A DNA stretch of 5,928 bases from Bacteroidota bacterium (GTDB taxonomy: Bacteria > Bacteroidota > Bacteroidia > NS11-12g > UBA955): NCBI GenBank assembly GCA_018969565.1, contig JAGWYC010000126.1, positions 1 to 5,928 of the forward strand, in the 5' to 3' direction. Numbering within the stretch: the stretch's first letter is position 1; each line of letters starts with the position of its first letter. The notes below the pieces were generated by a model. That model had not been told where the DNA came from and made no database searches. It was given only the letters and a program-made list of their open reading frames with translations. Below are positions 1-5,928 of this stretch, one piece after another. The position numbers and the translations under genes were made by a program.

Positions 1-783
1 CAGATAATATTTCGCGACTTCCCTGCGACGTGCATTCCAGCGGTCAATGTATCGCAGTTTTACGCTTAAAACAGCCGCCTGAAATCCTTCCATTCGGTAG
101 TTATATCCAATTTCATCATGGAAATAACGCTGTTTTGAACCATGGCTGCGCAAGGATTTTGCATGCTCGGCAACAGAAGCATCGTTGGTAAAGAGTGCCC
201 CTCCCTCGCCATAGGCACCCAGATTCTTACCTGGATAAAAACTGGTGGCGGCAATATCGCCTATGGCCATGGTTTTCTTTCCGCGATAGGTCGCCCCAAT
301 GCTTTGTGCTCCGTCTTCCATGAGCAGCAGTCCATGTTCTGAAGCCAGAGCCTGCAAAGCGTCCAGATTACAGGGTTGCCCATATAAATGCACCCCGATG
401 ATGGCTTTGGTTCGGCTGCTGATTTTGCTGCGTGCCGACTCAGGATCTATATTCCAGGTATTCGGGTCAATGTCGCAAAACACAGGTGTAGCGCCGGCAT
501 AACTGGGACCCCAGGCAGTGGCAATGAATGTGTTTGCGGGAACAATCACCTCGTCACCGGGGCCAATTCCGTGTACCAACATCGCCAAATGCAGCGCCGA
601 GGTACCGCTGTTCAGTCCTACGGCGTATTTGACTCCGGTATAGGCTGCCAGTTCTTCCTCAAATTGATCTACAAAAGGACCACCTGAAAATGCAGTTTTA
701 TCCATTACCTGCTGTAAAGCATCCTGGATTTCTGTCTTCAGGGTTTGATACTGACGAGAAAGGTCAAAGAATGGAACATTCAT
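1..783 (-). CDS. DegT/DnrJ/EryC1/StrS family PLP-dependent sugar aminotransferase (3' end outside window)
   Basis: Cytosolic enzyme expected to transfer an amino group, usually from glutamate, to a keto-sugar nucleotide. The 261 visible residues begin MNVPFFDL and cover the PLP-binding domain. Visible motifs are NSGTSALHLA (58-67, cofactor phosphate region), PANTF (82-86), GVHLYGQP (130-137), EDGAQSIGA (156-164, with D157 as the expected partner of the pyridine nitrogen and Q160) and SFYPGKNLGAYGEGG (181-195). K186 in the last motif is the expected Schiff-base lysine, so the enzyme looks active. Family members are usually 360-390 residues, so roughly 100-130 C-terminal residues lie beyond base 1. 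The ATG at 783 is the only ATG after an in-frame TGA at 816-814; no Shine-Dalgarno is visible. It follows the GT2 gene by 54 bases. With the upstream oxidoreductase and acyltransferase it suggests 3-amino-sugar synthesis (WbpE/WlbC-like or QdtB/FdtB-like). The family is certain; the substrate is inferred. Confidence 0.95.
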   Translation of the reverse strand, partial: MNVPFFDLSRQYQTLKTEIQDALQQVMDKTAFSGGPFVDQFEEELAAYTGVKYAVGLNSGTSALHLAMLVHGIGPGDEVIVPANTFIATAWGPSYAGATPVFCDIDPNTWNIDPESARSKISSRTKAIIGVHLYGQPCNLDALQALASEHGLLLMEDGAQSIGATYRGKKTMAIGDIAATSFYPGKNLGAYGEGGALFTNDASVAEHAKSLRSHGSKQRYFHDEIGYNYRMEGFQAAVLSVKLRYIDRWNARRREVAKYYL

Positions 784-837
784 CTCAGGGGCAAATATCG
801 TTACAAATGAACATCAATACCCCCGGGTAAATAAGTT
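784..837 (-). other. 54-base intergenic spacer between GT2 and aminotransferase genes
   Basis: Gene-free spacer in the leftward unit. It contains a small palindrome (818-829) but no stem followed by a T-run, so I see no terminator and assume read-through from the GT2 gene into the aminotransferase gene. Reading leftward, GATATTTG about 8 bases before the ATG matches five of the six fixed positions of the Bacteroidota TAnnTTTG box. No well-spaced upstream TTTG element accompanies it, so an internal promoter is possible but weak. Confidence 0.3.
818..829. repeat. short perfect inverted repeat TACCC-CC-GGGTA
   Basis: Two exact 5-base arms (818-822 and 825-829) flank 2 bases, in the spacer before the aminotransferase gene. 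The loop is too short for a stable RNA hairpin and no T-tract follows on either strand. If it matters at all, it would be a protein-binding site. A 12-base palindrome can easily occur by chance. Confidence 0.25.
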
Positions 838-1569
838 TCAGGCAGTCTTTCGGAGGCGGAAGCGGAACAGTCGGTAAACCAGAAATAGTTTCAGTAACTC
901 CCTTGCTGCGCGGTAAATGGTTTTAAGGGAAGCACCCCTGCTTTTCCCGGCTGTTCTGGGCAGATAACGCGATTGTACTTCCAGAAAACGCCAGCCTTTC
1001 GCTCTGAGCTTACTGCAAATTTCACTGGTAACAATGCTGCTTTGCATTCTTAAATCCAGATCCTTCAATTCGGCCGTGCGAAACACCAGTATCCAGTTCA
1101 CATCGCGCAATTCCATACCCAGAAGCAGGCGATTGAGCGTTTTGTTGGCCCAGCTCAAACCGTTCCTGAAAACGCTGTAAGATGTATTTTCCACCCGATA
1201 GTAACTGATGACCGTGCGCATGGCTACATAAGGATAAGCCAACAACTCATCCGTATCAAACTGTCCATCTCCGGGGAGTGCCACTACCACATCTTTGGTG
1301 GCGTTGAAATAAATGGAGCGCAGTGCCGCTCCGATTCCGCGGTTAATTCCGTGCTCCAGGATACGAAGTTGCGGGAAATCACCCGACTGAAGTCGCTTCA
1401 GAATTTCCACGGAATCATCCGCGCTGCCGTCATCAACCACCAAAACTTCAAAATCACCGGAAAGCTGTGCCGCTGTTTTGTATGTATTGCGCACCACTTG
1501 CTCAATGTTGCCGGACTCATTGTAACACATGATGCCCAGCGACCAGCTCTGGTGTGGCTTATTACTCAT
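838..1569 (-). CDS. Family 2 glycosyltransferase, polyprenyl-phosphate sugar synthase-like
   Basis: Predicted inverting GT-A enzyme of 243 residues that transfers a sugar from a nucleotide donor, probably at the cytoplasmic face of the membrane. The N-terminal strand and nucleotide loop read LGIMCYNESGNIEQVV (11-26). VVDDGSADDS (44-53) is the classic donor-binding motif, and HGINRGIGAALRS (73-85) follows. ALPGDGQFD (97-105) supplies the acidic metal-binding motif in the PGDGQ variant rather than plain DxD. Further on, LRDVNW and a late PRTAGKSRG stretch match the R..G.S region of dolichyl-phosphate mannose synthase-like enzymes. There is no transmembrane hairpin; the C-terminus is a basic, hydrophobic helix (LLKLFLVYRLFRFRLRK) that could lie on the membrane. 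Length fits a single-domain member. The ATG at 1569 overlaps the end of the acyltransferase gene, and an in-frame TAA lies at 1590-1588. Donor and acceptor are not readable; the polyprenyl-phosphate role is inferred from motif style and the nearby GT-C gene. Confidence 0.9.
   Translation of the reverse strand: MSNKPHQSWSLGIMCYNESGNIEQVVRNTYKTAAQLSGDFEVLVVDDGSADDSVEILKRLQSGDFPQLRILEHGINRGIGAALRSIYFNATKDVVVALPGDGQFDTDELLAYPYVAMRTVISYYRVENTSYSVFRNGLSWANKTLNRLLLGMELRDVNWILVFRTAELKDLDLRMQSSIVTSEICSKLRAKGWRFLEVQSRYLPRTAGKSRGASLKTIYRAARELLKLFLVYRLFRFRLRKTA
1562..1569 (-). other. 8-base stop/start overlap (ATGAGTAA) coupling acyltransferase and GT2 genes
   Basis: Read leftward, the GT2 start ATG (1569-1567) lies inside the last codons of the acyltransferase, whose TAA is at 1564-1562. 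The two genes are in different frames. Such an overlap, without a Shine-Dalgarno, is typical of translational coupling by re-initiation and shows that the two genes share a transcript. Confidence 0.8.
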
Positions 1570-2065
1570 CAGGACCCACTTTACCGATTACCCGTGCCGG
1601 ATTTCCTGCAACCTTGGTCATCGGTGGTACATCTTTGGTAACTACGCTGCCCGCACCGACCAGTGCGCCAGCACCGATACGCACACCGGCAAGAATGGTA
1701 GCGTTCGTGCCAATGGCCGCCCTTTTTTCGATATGAGTGGTTTCCAGTTTCCAGTCGGCTTCTGACTTCACGCTGCCGTCCTCATTGGTACTGCGGGGAA
1801 ACATATCGTTGATGAACATCACCCCATGCCCAATGAATACTTCGTCTTCAATAGTTACGCCGTCGCAAATGAATGAATGACTGGAAATCTTGCAATTCTT
1901 TCCGATGGTAACACCCTTCTGTATTTCCGTAAAGGGTCCAACTTTGGTGCCATCGCCCAATTTGCATCCATAAAGGTTCACAAAGTGGAATATTCTCACC
2001 CCTTCCCCAACTTCTACATTGACAATTTTCTGGGTGGGATTATCTATGTTGATGATTTCCGGCAT
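1562..2065 (-). CDS. Left-handed beta-helix (hexapeptide) sugar N-acyltransferase, WbpD/WlbB-like
   Basis: Predicted 167-residue cytosolic acyl-CoA-dependent transferase, acting as a trimer by family precedent, that N-acylates an amino sugar nucleotide. Hexapeptide turns run through residues 14-82 and 112-142, for example VGEGVRIFHF, IGKNCKIS, IEDEVFIGHG, IGTNATILAGVRIGAGALVGAGSVV. They are interrupted by a loop at 87-111 that begins after FIND (84-87). N86 aligns with the asparagine that lies near the substrate amine in WlbB/WbpD enzymes. The C-terminal VAGNPARVIG (152-161) is the usual CoA-side ending. Length fits the family. The ATG at 2065 is two codons after an in-frame TAG (2071-2069), so it cannot be extended; no Shine-Dalgarno is seen. 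It sits 49 bases after the oxidoreductase and overlaps the GT2 by 8 bases. Neighbours point to the 3-amino group of a hexose or hexuronic acid, but a dTDP-sugar acetylase (QdtC/FdtC type) is equally possible, so no symbol is given. Confidence 0.93.
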   Translation of the reverse strand: MPEIINIDNPTQKIVNVEVGEGVRIFHFVNLYGCKLGDGTKVGPFTEIQKGVTIGKNCKISSHSFICDGVTIEDEVFIGHGVMFINDMFPRSTNEDGSVKSEADWKLETTHIEKRAAIGTNATILAGVRIGAGALVGAGSVVTKDVPPMTKVAGNPARVIGKVGPDE

Positions 2066-2114
2066 AAACTATCGCAACAAAAAAAAGCAAATTGTCCGAA
2101 AAAGCACTTAAAAC
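2066..2114 (-). other. 49-base spacer between oxidoreductase and acyltransferase genes, with a T8 run
   Basis: Gene-free. Read leftward it is T-rich and includes eight consecutive T (2086-2079) shortly before the acyltransferase ATG. I searched for a GC-rich stem upstream of the run and found none, so it does not look like an intrinsic terminator. A-rich or T-rich stretches ahead of starts are common in Bacteroidota and may help keep the start site unstructured. The four leftward genes are therefore treated as one likely operon. Confidence 0.35.
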
Positions 2115-3131
2115 TTACAGGGATAACTTCACGGGAGCTCCCTGGTTTCTGATGCTCTCCTGGGCCGCTTCCATCACAGCCACCACCTGGAGCCCCAGCC
2201 CTGCATTGGACAGTGGCGTACCGCCTGTTTTGATACAGTGGATAAAGTCATGCGCTACGCCGCTCAATGCCTCTTTCTGTTCCAATTTTGGTATGAAGAT
2301 GTCGCCGAAGCGATAGTCCACCAGCCAGCGATGCATTTCCTCCGGAGTTCTTACAGTGAAGCCGCTGTCGTAAATCTTGATTTTCTCGGTAGGTTCTACA
2401 TCGTCGTAAATAACCATCTTTTTGCTGCCTCCAATCAGGGTTTTCCTGATTTTCACCGGAGAAATCCAGGAAGAGGCAATATGTGCCATCATCCCATCTT
2501 CGAAGAACAAGGTGGTATAAGCCAGATCTTCTATGCCCATGGCGGTATGACTTTGTCCGACAGCCGACACGGATACAGGCTTTTTACCTCCGGTGATGTA
2601 GAAAAAGATGCTTAAATCGTGCACGGCAAGGTCCCAAACTACGCTCCAGTTGGGATTGAATAAGCCCAGATTAATCCGGGTACTGTCGAAATAGTTCAGG
2701 GTACCAATTTCGCCCTGTTCTACCAATTCCTTTATTTTTTGTACGGCCCCGGTGTAGAGGAAGGTATGGTCCACCATCAGCAGCAGTCCTTTTTCGGCAG
2801 CAAGGTTCATGAGTTCACGAACTTCCACTGCAGATGTGGCCAATGGCTTTTCCACCAGCACGTGTTTTCCGGCCAGCAATGCCTTCTTCGCCAAATCATA
2901 ATGCGAGTTGATCGGAGTGGCAATAACCACCGCGTCGAGATCTGTATGGTGAATCAGGGCTTCAGCATCGGCAAAACACTGTATTGTAGGGTACTGCGCG
3001 GCAATTCTGTTTCTGCGACCTTCGTCCAGATCTGAAACAGCAAGCAACTGACCTCCTGTAGCCTGAGCAAAATTGCGCACCAGGTTTGGTCCCCAGTATC
3101 CTAAACCAATAATTCCGATTTTAACTGTCAT
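2115..3131 (-). CDS. Gfo/Idh/MocA family NAD-dependent sugar oxidoreductase
   Basis: Predicted 338-residue cytosolic dehydrogenase that oxidises or reduces a sugar hydroxyl with a nicotinamide cofactor. The start is set at MTVKIGIIGLGYWG: strand 1 plus the Rossmann loop GLGYWG (9-14) begins here. D34 ends strand 2, which favours NAD over NADP. DAVVIATPINSHYDLA (66-81), VLVEKPLA (91-98, with the family's K95-P96) and MVDHTFLYTGAV (119-130) follow. WDLAVHDLSI (166-175) holds the D167/H171 pair expected at the active site of the C-terminal beta-sheet domain. Length is normal. The frame stays open for 43 codons upstream to an ATG at 3260, but that extension looks like random translation and would run past the start of the opposite gene. 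No good Shine-Dalgarno is seen; AGGCGGA abuts the ATG. It is first in the leftward unit and would make the 3-keto sugar for the aminotransferase (WbpB/WlbA-like role, inferred). Confidence 0.94.
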   Translation of the reverse strand: MTVKIGIIGLGYWGPNLVRNFAQATGGQLLAVSDLDEGRRNRIAAQYPTIQCFADAEALIHHTDLDAVVIATPINSHYDLAKKALLAGKHVLVEKPLATSAVEVRELMNLAAEKGLLLMVDHTFLYTGAVQKIKELVEQGEIGTLNYFDSTRINLGLFNPNWSVVWDLAVHDLSIFFYITGGKKPVSVSAVGQSHTAMGIEDLAYTTLFFEDGMMAHIASSWISPVKIRKTLIGGSKKMVIYDDVEPTEKIKIYDSGFTVRTPEEMHRWLVDYRFGDIFIPKLEQKEALSGVAHDFIHCIKTGGTPLSNAGLGLQVVAVMEAAQESIRNQGAPVKLSL

Positions 3132-3229
3132 TCCGCCTGCAAATAAACAGCGTGCAGTCAGAAATCGTGTTTCCATACTGATGGATACCGCAATTCCGTC
3201 ATGCCTAAACTTTATAATTGCAGCAGCGT
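3132..3229. promoter_or_regulatory. 98-base divergent intergenic region, presumed promoters for both units
   Basis: The only place where transcription of the two divergent units can start inside this window. The rightward side has a good -10/-7 candidate at 3213-3220. The leftward side has TTTATTTG at 3147-3140, five of six fixed bases of TAnnTTTG, about 8 bases before the ATG. The palindromic TTATAA at 3212-3217 could serve either strand. No riboswitch-like structure or clear operator was recognised. The promoter function of the region is inferred from gene orientation; the individual boxes are weak. Confidence 0.55.
3213..3220 (+). promoter_or_regulatory. candidate -7/-10 box TATAATTG for the GT-C gene
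   Basis: TATAATTG matches five of six fixed positions of the Bacteroidota TAnnTTTG element and contains an exact TATAAT. A start of transcription 5-7 bases downstream would leave a leader of only a few bases before the ATG at 3230, which fits the lack of a Shine-Dalgarno. No matching TTTG or TTGACA element stands at the right upstream distance, so this is a candidate only. Confidence 0.3.
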
Positions 3230-5928
3230 ATGAAACAGAAATCACCGATTCAGGCTTCATCCAGAGTTAGAAAAACGGCAATAGCCTTTACCGTACAAAT
3301 ACCGGATGACAAGCGCCAGCATGTTGCTTCAAACCTGAAAAACTGCGAAGTGGTTCACTGGGGACTGGGTACTTTTAAGGATGCCCTGAATGCGTTGAGT
3401 GAATCTCAGGCTGACCAATTCCTGCTTGTTCATCAGCCAGATACCGCAAAACTCAACGCCTGGCTTCAGGCTTACGCGGACGCTACTGCCGATATCCTCA
3501 GTGCCGGCGCTGATGTATCCTTATCAGCTACAGAACTGCTTTCCGGTATCGGTGACGGAACCTGGAACACGCCCTGGCTGCTGCTTCGCGGAGTATCCTG
3601 GAAAAACGCAACTCCAGGAAATCTTCAGGACCAGTTTAAGCTCATCTACGCCCTCGAAAAATCAGGTTTAAAACTTGAAAACAAGGCCCTGGAAGGCGCT
3701 ATATCAAAGCGAACTCCGCTGTTCTTATCGTTAAAAACCAAACTGAGTACTTCCCTTTGGTGGTACAATCCGGCAAGGATGCTCCGGCAAGGCGCAGGCT
3801 GGCAAATGGGATTTGTACTGCTCACATTGATTCTGGCAATCCTCATGCCCTTGCTAAGCCGGAATGCCGCGATTTCTGGTGACGAATTCACCCAGTATGA
3901 ATACTCCAAACTGACAGCGAATTATTACCAAAACAAATTTGGTACTGCCATCAGCGTGGACACCAATGCGCTGAAGGGACAAAAAATGAAGGGGCTTGCC
4001 GCAGCGGCAGCCACTGAACCTATCGAAAATCTGGCTACCCTGGAGGATAATGACAAGTACATGCACCTTTACGGTTCAAGCTTCGATACATTCACTACCT
4101 TGATTATCCGCTGGCTGGGCACCGATAATATTTACGAAACACGTCACCTGTTCAACAGTTTGTTCGGATTTCTCGCCGTATTTTTTGCTGCATTAATCAT
4201 CCGCAGGCTCACCGGTAGCTGGAAATATGGTTTCATCGGGATGCTGGCTTTGTTCTTCACCCCTCGCTTATTGGGTGAATCATTCAACAACCCTAAGGAC
4301 ATTCCTTTTGCCGCGGGATACATCATGGCGTTGTACTATATGATGCGTTGTTTCGGCGGAACCAAAATGCGCAGCAGTCATGCCATTGGTCTGATACTGG
4401 GTATTGGCCTTGCCATCAGTGTACGCGTAGGCGGTTTACTGCTTCTGCCGATTACTGTGATGTATGCCGGCTTGCACTATATCAACAACATTGGTCTGAA
4501 CAACTTCCTCAAACTGCGCTGGACCAATCTGTGGATGCATGTTAAACCTGTGCTGATTGTGCTGGTACTGGGCTACACTGCCGGTGTGCTGCCCTGGCCC
4601 TATGCATTGCAAAGTCCTTTAGAACATCCATTCAAGGTCTTGAGCGAATTCAGCAACTATTCCACCAGCCTGAGACAGTTGTATGAAGGTAAACTCTATG
4701 ACAGCGACCTGCTGCCCGCTGCATATCTGGCGCGTTATCTGTTCATCACCATGCCTTTGTTCACGCTCTTGGGTCTTTTACTATTCTTGGTGCTTCAGTT
4801 TATGAACGTAAAAGCCTTCAAACTGGATGTGTTCCTGATGCTGTTCGCCGCCATTTTCCCTATTCTGTACATCTATATTCAGAAGTCGAATGTATATGGT
4901 GGTCTGCGCCAGATTCTGTTCACCATCCCACCGCTGGTTGTACTCGGCGCTTACGGATTCTACCTGCTGGAGCAACGGTTCAGCAACTTCCGATTTTCAG
5001 GTGTGGCGGTGCCCGCTGCCGCAGGTTTGTTGCTGGTTCTTCCCGCCTCCTTTGTGGCTCGGAACCATCCGCTGGAATACATTTATTTTAATGAACTGAG
5101 TGGCGGGGTGAAAGGTGCCTACGGTAAATATGAAATGGATTATTACCTGGCCAGTCTGAAACCTTCCAGTGAGTGGCTCATCAAGGAAGTCATCAGCAAA
5201 AACCCGGATAAGAAATATACCATCCTCACATACGGCATGGACCATGTACGCTATTACTTCCGTAAATATCCCAATGTACATGTGGGTTATACGCGCTATG
5301 ACGATCGCAGCAAAGCCGACTGGGATTATGCTATTTTCTACAACGCCCACATGGATAAAGAACGCCTGCTGAAAGGATATTACCCCCCCTCCGGAACAGT
5401 GTTCTCCCCTCTGGTGGACGACAAACCCATGGGCATCGTGCTGCAGCGATTAAGCCGCGCAGATTTGGAAGGAATGAAGGCCTACAAAGTCCGCAATTAC
5501 CCCATGGCATTGGAACAATTAAAGGCATCGCTCAAAACCGATCCGAACAGTTGTGAAGTGCTCACTACCATTGCCGACTGCTATTTCCAGATTGGCCAAT
5601 CAGATACGGCTGTAAGTCCTGCCCTGATGGATTCTGCGCTGGTTTATGCCAATCGTTCCATAGCCATCACCCCTGATTATACACCTGCATTGAATATCGC
5701 AGGTATGATCCAGATACAACTGAACAAACTGGATGAGGCTTTGCAGTATTTCACTACCTATGAAGGCATCAGGCCCAAGGACGGGGCTGCATACTACTAC
5801 CAGGCGCTCATCCTTGCCCGTAAAAACATGCTGGATATGTCATTGGAAAAACTGAATAAGGGCATTGTTCAAACGCAGATTTCGCCTGAATTCTACAGTC
5901 TGGGTGCCCAATTATATCAGGCAAGGGG
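3230..5928 (+). CDS. Large GT-C (GT39/PMT/ArnT-like) membrane glycosyltransferase with N-terminal soluble domain and C-terminal TPRs (3' end outside window)
   Basis: Predicted inner-membrane enzyme that would transfer a sugar from a polyprenyl-phosphate donor to an acceptor outside the cytoplasm. 899 codons are visible without a stop. Residues 1-190 are soluble and have no clear family. The first membrane helix is about 193-210, followed at once by D218-E219 in an external loop, where GT-C enzymes place their catalytic acid. Further helices run to about 610. Landmarks are R305-H306, the segment FTPRLLGESFNNPKDIPF (343-360) with its NPKD, and an R399-containing helix (SVRVGG). After the last helix, HPLEYIYFNELSGGVKGAYG (613-632) is characteristic of this group of large GT39-like proteins. 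Residues about 745-880 carry TPR-like helix pairs (NYPMALEQLKASLKTDPN, then LDEALQYF and MSLEKLNKG). The ATG at 3230 follows an in-frame TAA at 3215; the next in-frame ATG is codon 184. Membrane enzyme class is well supported; donor, acceptor and the roles of both terminal parts are not known. Confidence 0.85.
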   Translation, partial: MKQKSPIQASSRVRKTAIAFTVQIPDDKRQHVASNLKNCEVVHWGLGTFKDALNALSESQADQFLLVHQPDTAKLNAWLQAYADATADILSAGADVSLSATELLSGIGDGTWNTPWLLLRGVSWKNATPGNLQDQFKLIYALEKSGLKLENKALEGAISKRTPLFLSLKTKLSTSLWWYNPARMLRQGAGWQMGFVLLTLILAILMPLLSRNAAISGDEFTQYEYSKLTANYYQNKFGTAISVDTNALKGQKMKGLAAAAATEPIENLATLEDNDKYMHLYGSSFDTFTTLIIRWLGTDNIYETRHLFNSLFGFLAVFFAALIIRRLTGSWKYGFIGMLALFFTPRLLGESFNNPKDIPFAAGYIMALYYMMRCFGGTKMRSSHAIGLILGIGLAISVRVGGLLLLPITVMYAGLHYINNIGLNNFLKLRWTNLWMHVKPVLIVLVLGYTAGVLPWPYALQSPLEHPFKVLSEFSNYSTSLRQLYEGKLYDSDLLPAAYLARYLFITMPLFTLLGLLLFLVLQFMNVKAFKLDVFLMLFAAIFPILYIYIQKSNVYGGLRQILFTIPPLVVLGAYGFYLLEQRFSNFRFSGVAVPAAAGLLLVLPASFVARNHPLEYIYFNELSGGVKGAYGKYEMDYYLASLKPSSEWLIKEVISKNPDKKYTILTYGMDHVRYYFRKYPNVHVGYTRYDDRSKADWDYAIFYNAHMDKERLLKGYYPPSGTVFSPLVDDKPMGIVLQRLSRADLEGMKAYKVRNYPMALEQLKASLKTDPNSCEVLTTIADCYFQIGQSDTAVSPALMDSALVYANRSIAITPDYTPALNIAGMIQIQLNKLDEALQYFTTYEGIRPKDGAAYYYQALILARKNMLDMSLEKLNKGIVQTQISPEFYSLGAQLYQAR

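Noticed and set aside
388..687. 99-codon open frame on the plus strand
   Set aside because: It lies fully inside the aminotransferase gene on the other strand, and its translation shows no family motif; a shadow frame.
2079..2114. Intrinsic terminator after the oxidoreductase, suggested by the T8 run
   Set aside because: No GC-rich inverted repeat precedes the T-run; only weak A/T-rich partial symmetry is present.
2238..2615. 125-codon open frame on the plus strand
   Set aside because: It is antisense to the well-supported oxidoreductase and its translation has no recognisable protein features.
3132..3260. N-terminal extension of the oxidoreductase from the ATG at 3260
   Set aside because: The 43 extra residues precede a complete Rossmann strand start and would overlap the first codons of the divergent gene; the family starts at the strand.
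3646..3909. Possible frameshift or separate genes within the long rightward gene, suggested by several minus-strand open frames there
   Set aside because: The plus frame from 3230 reads without a stop to 5928 and frame checks at 4061 and 5099 agree; helices and motifs continue in the same frame.
4997..5350. 117-codon open frame on the minus strand
   Set aside because: It is antisense to the GT-C gene, whose frame carries conserved family motifs over the same bases.
1..5928. CRISPR array, tRNA/rRNA, insertion sequence or attachment site
   Set aside because: No regularly spaced repeats, RNA signatures, transposase motifs or terminal inverted repeats were seen; coding sequence fills nearly all of the window.

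Overview
The window most likely comes from a member of the Bacteroidota. The protein families and their style fit. None of the five starts has a well-placed Shine-Dalgarno sequence. The best promoter-like box next to a start, TATAATTG, is close to the TAnnTTTG element of that phylum. This assignment is an inference; no marker gene is present. Base composition is moderate, near half G+C, and looks even throughout.

Five genes fill almost the whole window, in two divergent units. Leftward from about 3131 run four genes: a Gfo/Idh/MocA-type sugar oxidoreductase (3131-2115), a left-handed beta-helix N-acyltransferase (2065-1562), a family 2 glycosyltransferase (1569-838, overlapping the previous gene by 8 bases), and a DegT/DnrJ/EryC1-type PLP sugar aminotransferase (783 to beyond base 1). 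Rightward from 3230 runs one very long gene, still open at base 5928 after 899 codons. It encodes a polytopic GT-C (GT39/PMT/ArnT-like) membrane glycosyltransferase. Its unusual parts are a roughly 190-residue soluble N-terminal domain and a C-terminal TPR region.

Oxidoreductase, aminotransferase and acyltransferase are the three activities that turn a nucleotide sugar into a 3-acylamino sugar, as in the WbpB/WbpE/WbpD and WlbA/WlbC/WlbB routes to UDP-2,3-diacetamido-uronic acids, so the leftward unit is best read as an acylamino-sugar cassette for a surface polysaccharide or glycoprotein glycan. The GT2 resembles polyprenyl-phosphate sugar synthases. Such enzymes make the lipid-linked donor that GT-C enzymes use on the far side of the membrane, so the GT2 and the divergent GT-C protein could be donor maker and donor user. 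The exact sugar and acceptor cannot be read from this window.

No RNA gene, mobile element, CRISPR array or convincing terminator was seen. The gene-free stretches are only 54, 49 and 98 bases long. The most interesting item is the architecture of the rightward protein, especially its N-terminal domain, which I read tentatively as a degenerate GT-A-like fold. I do not see a clearly new multi-gene system.
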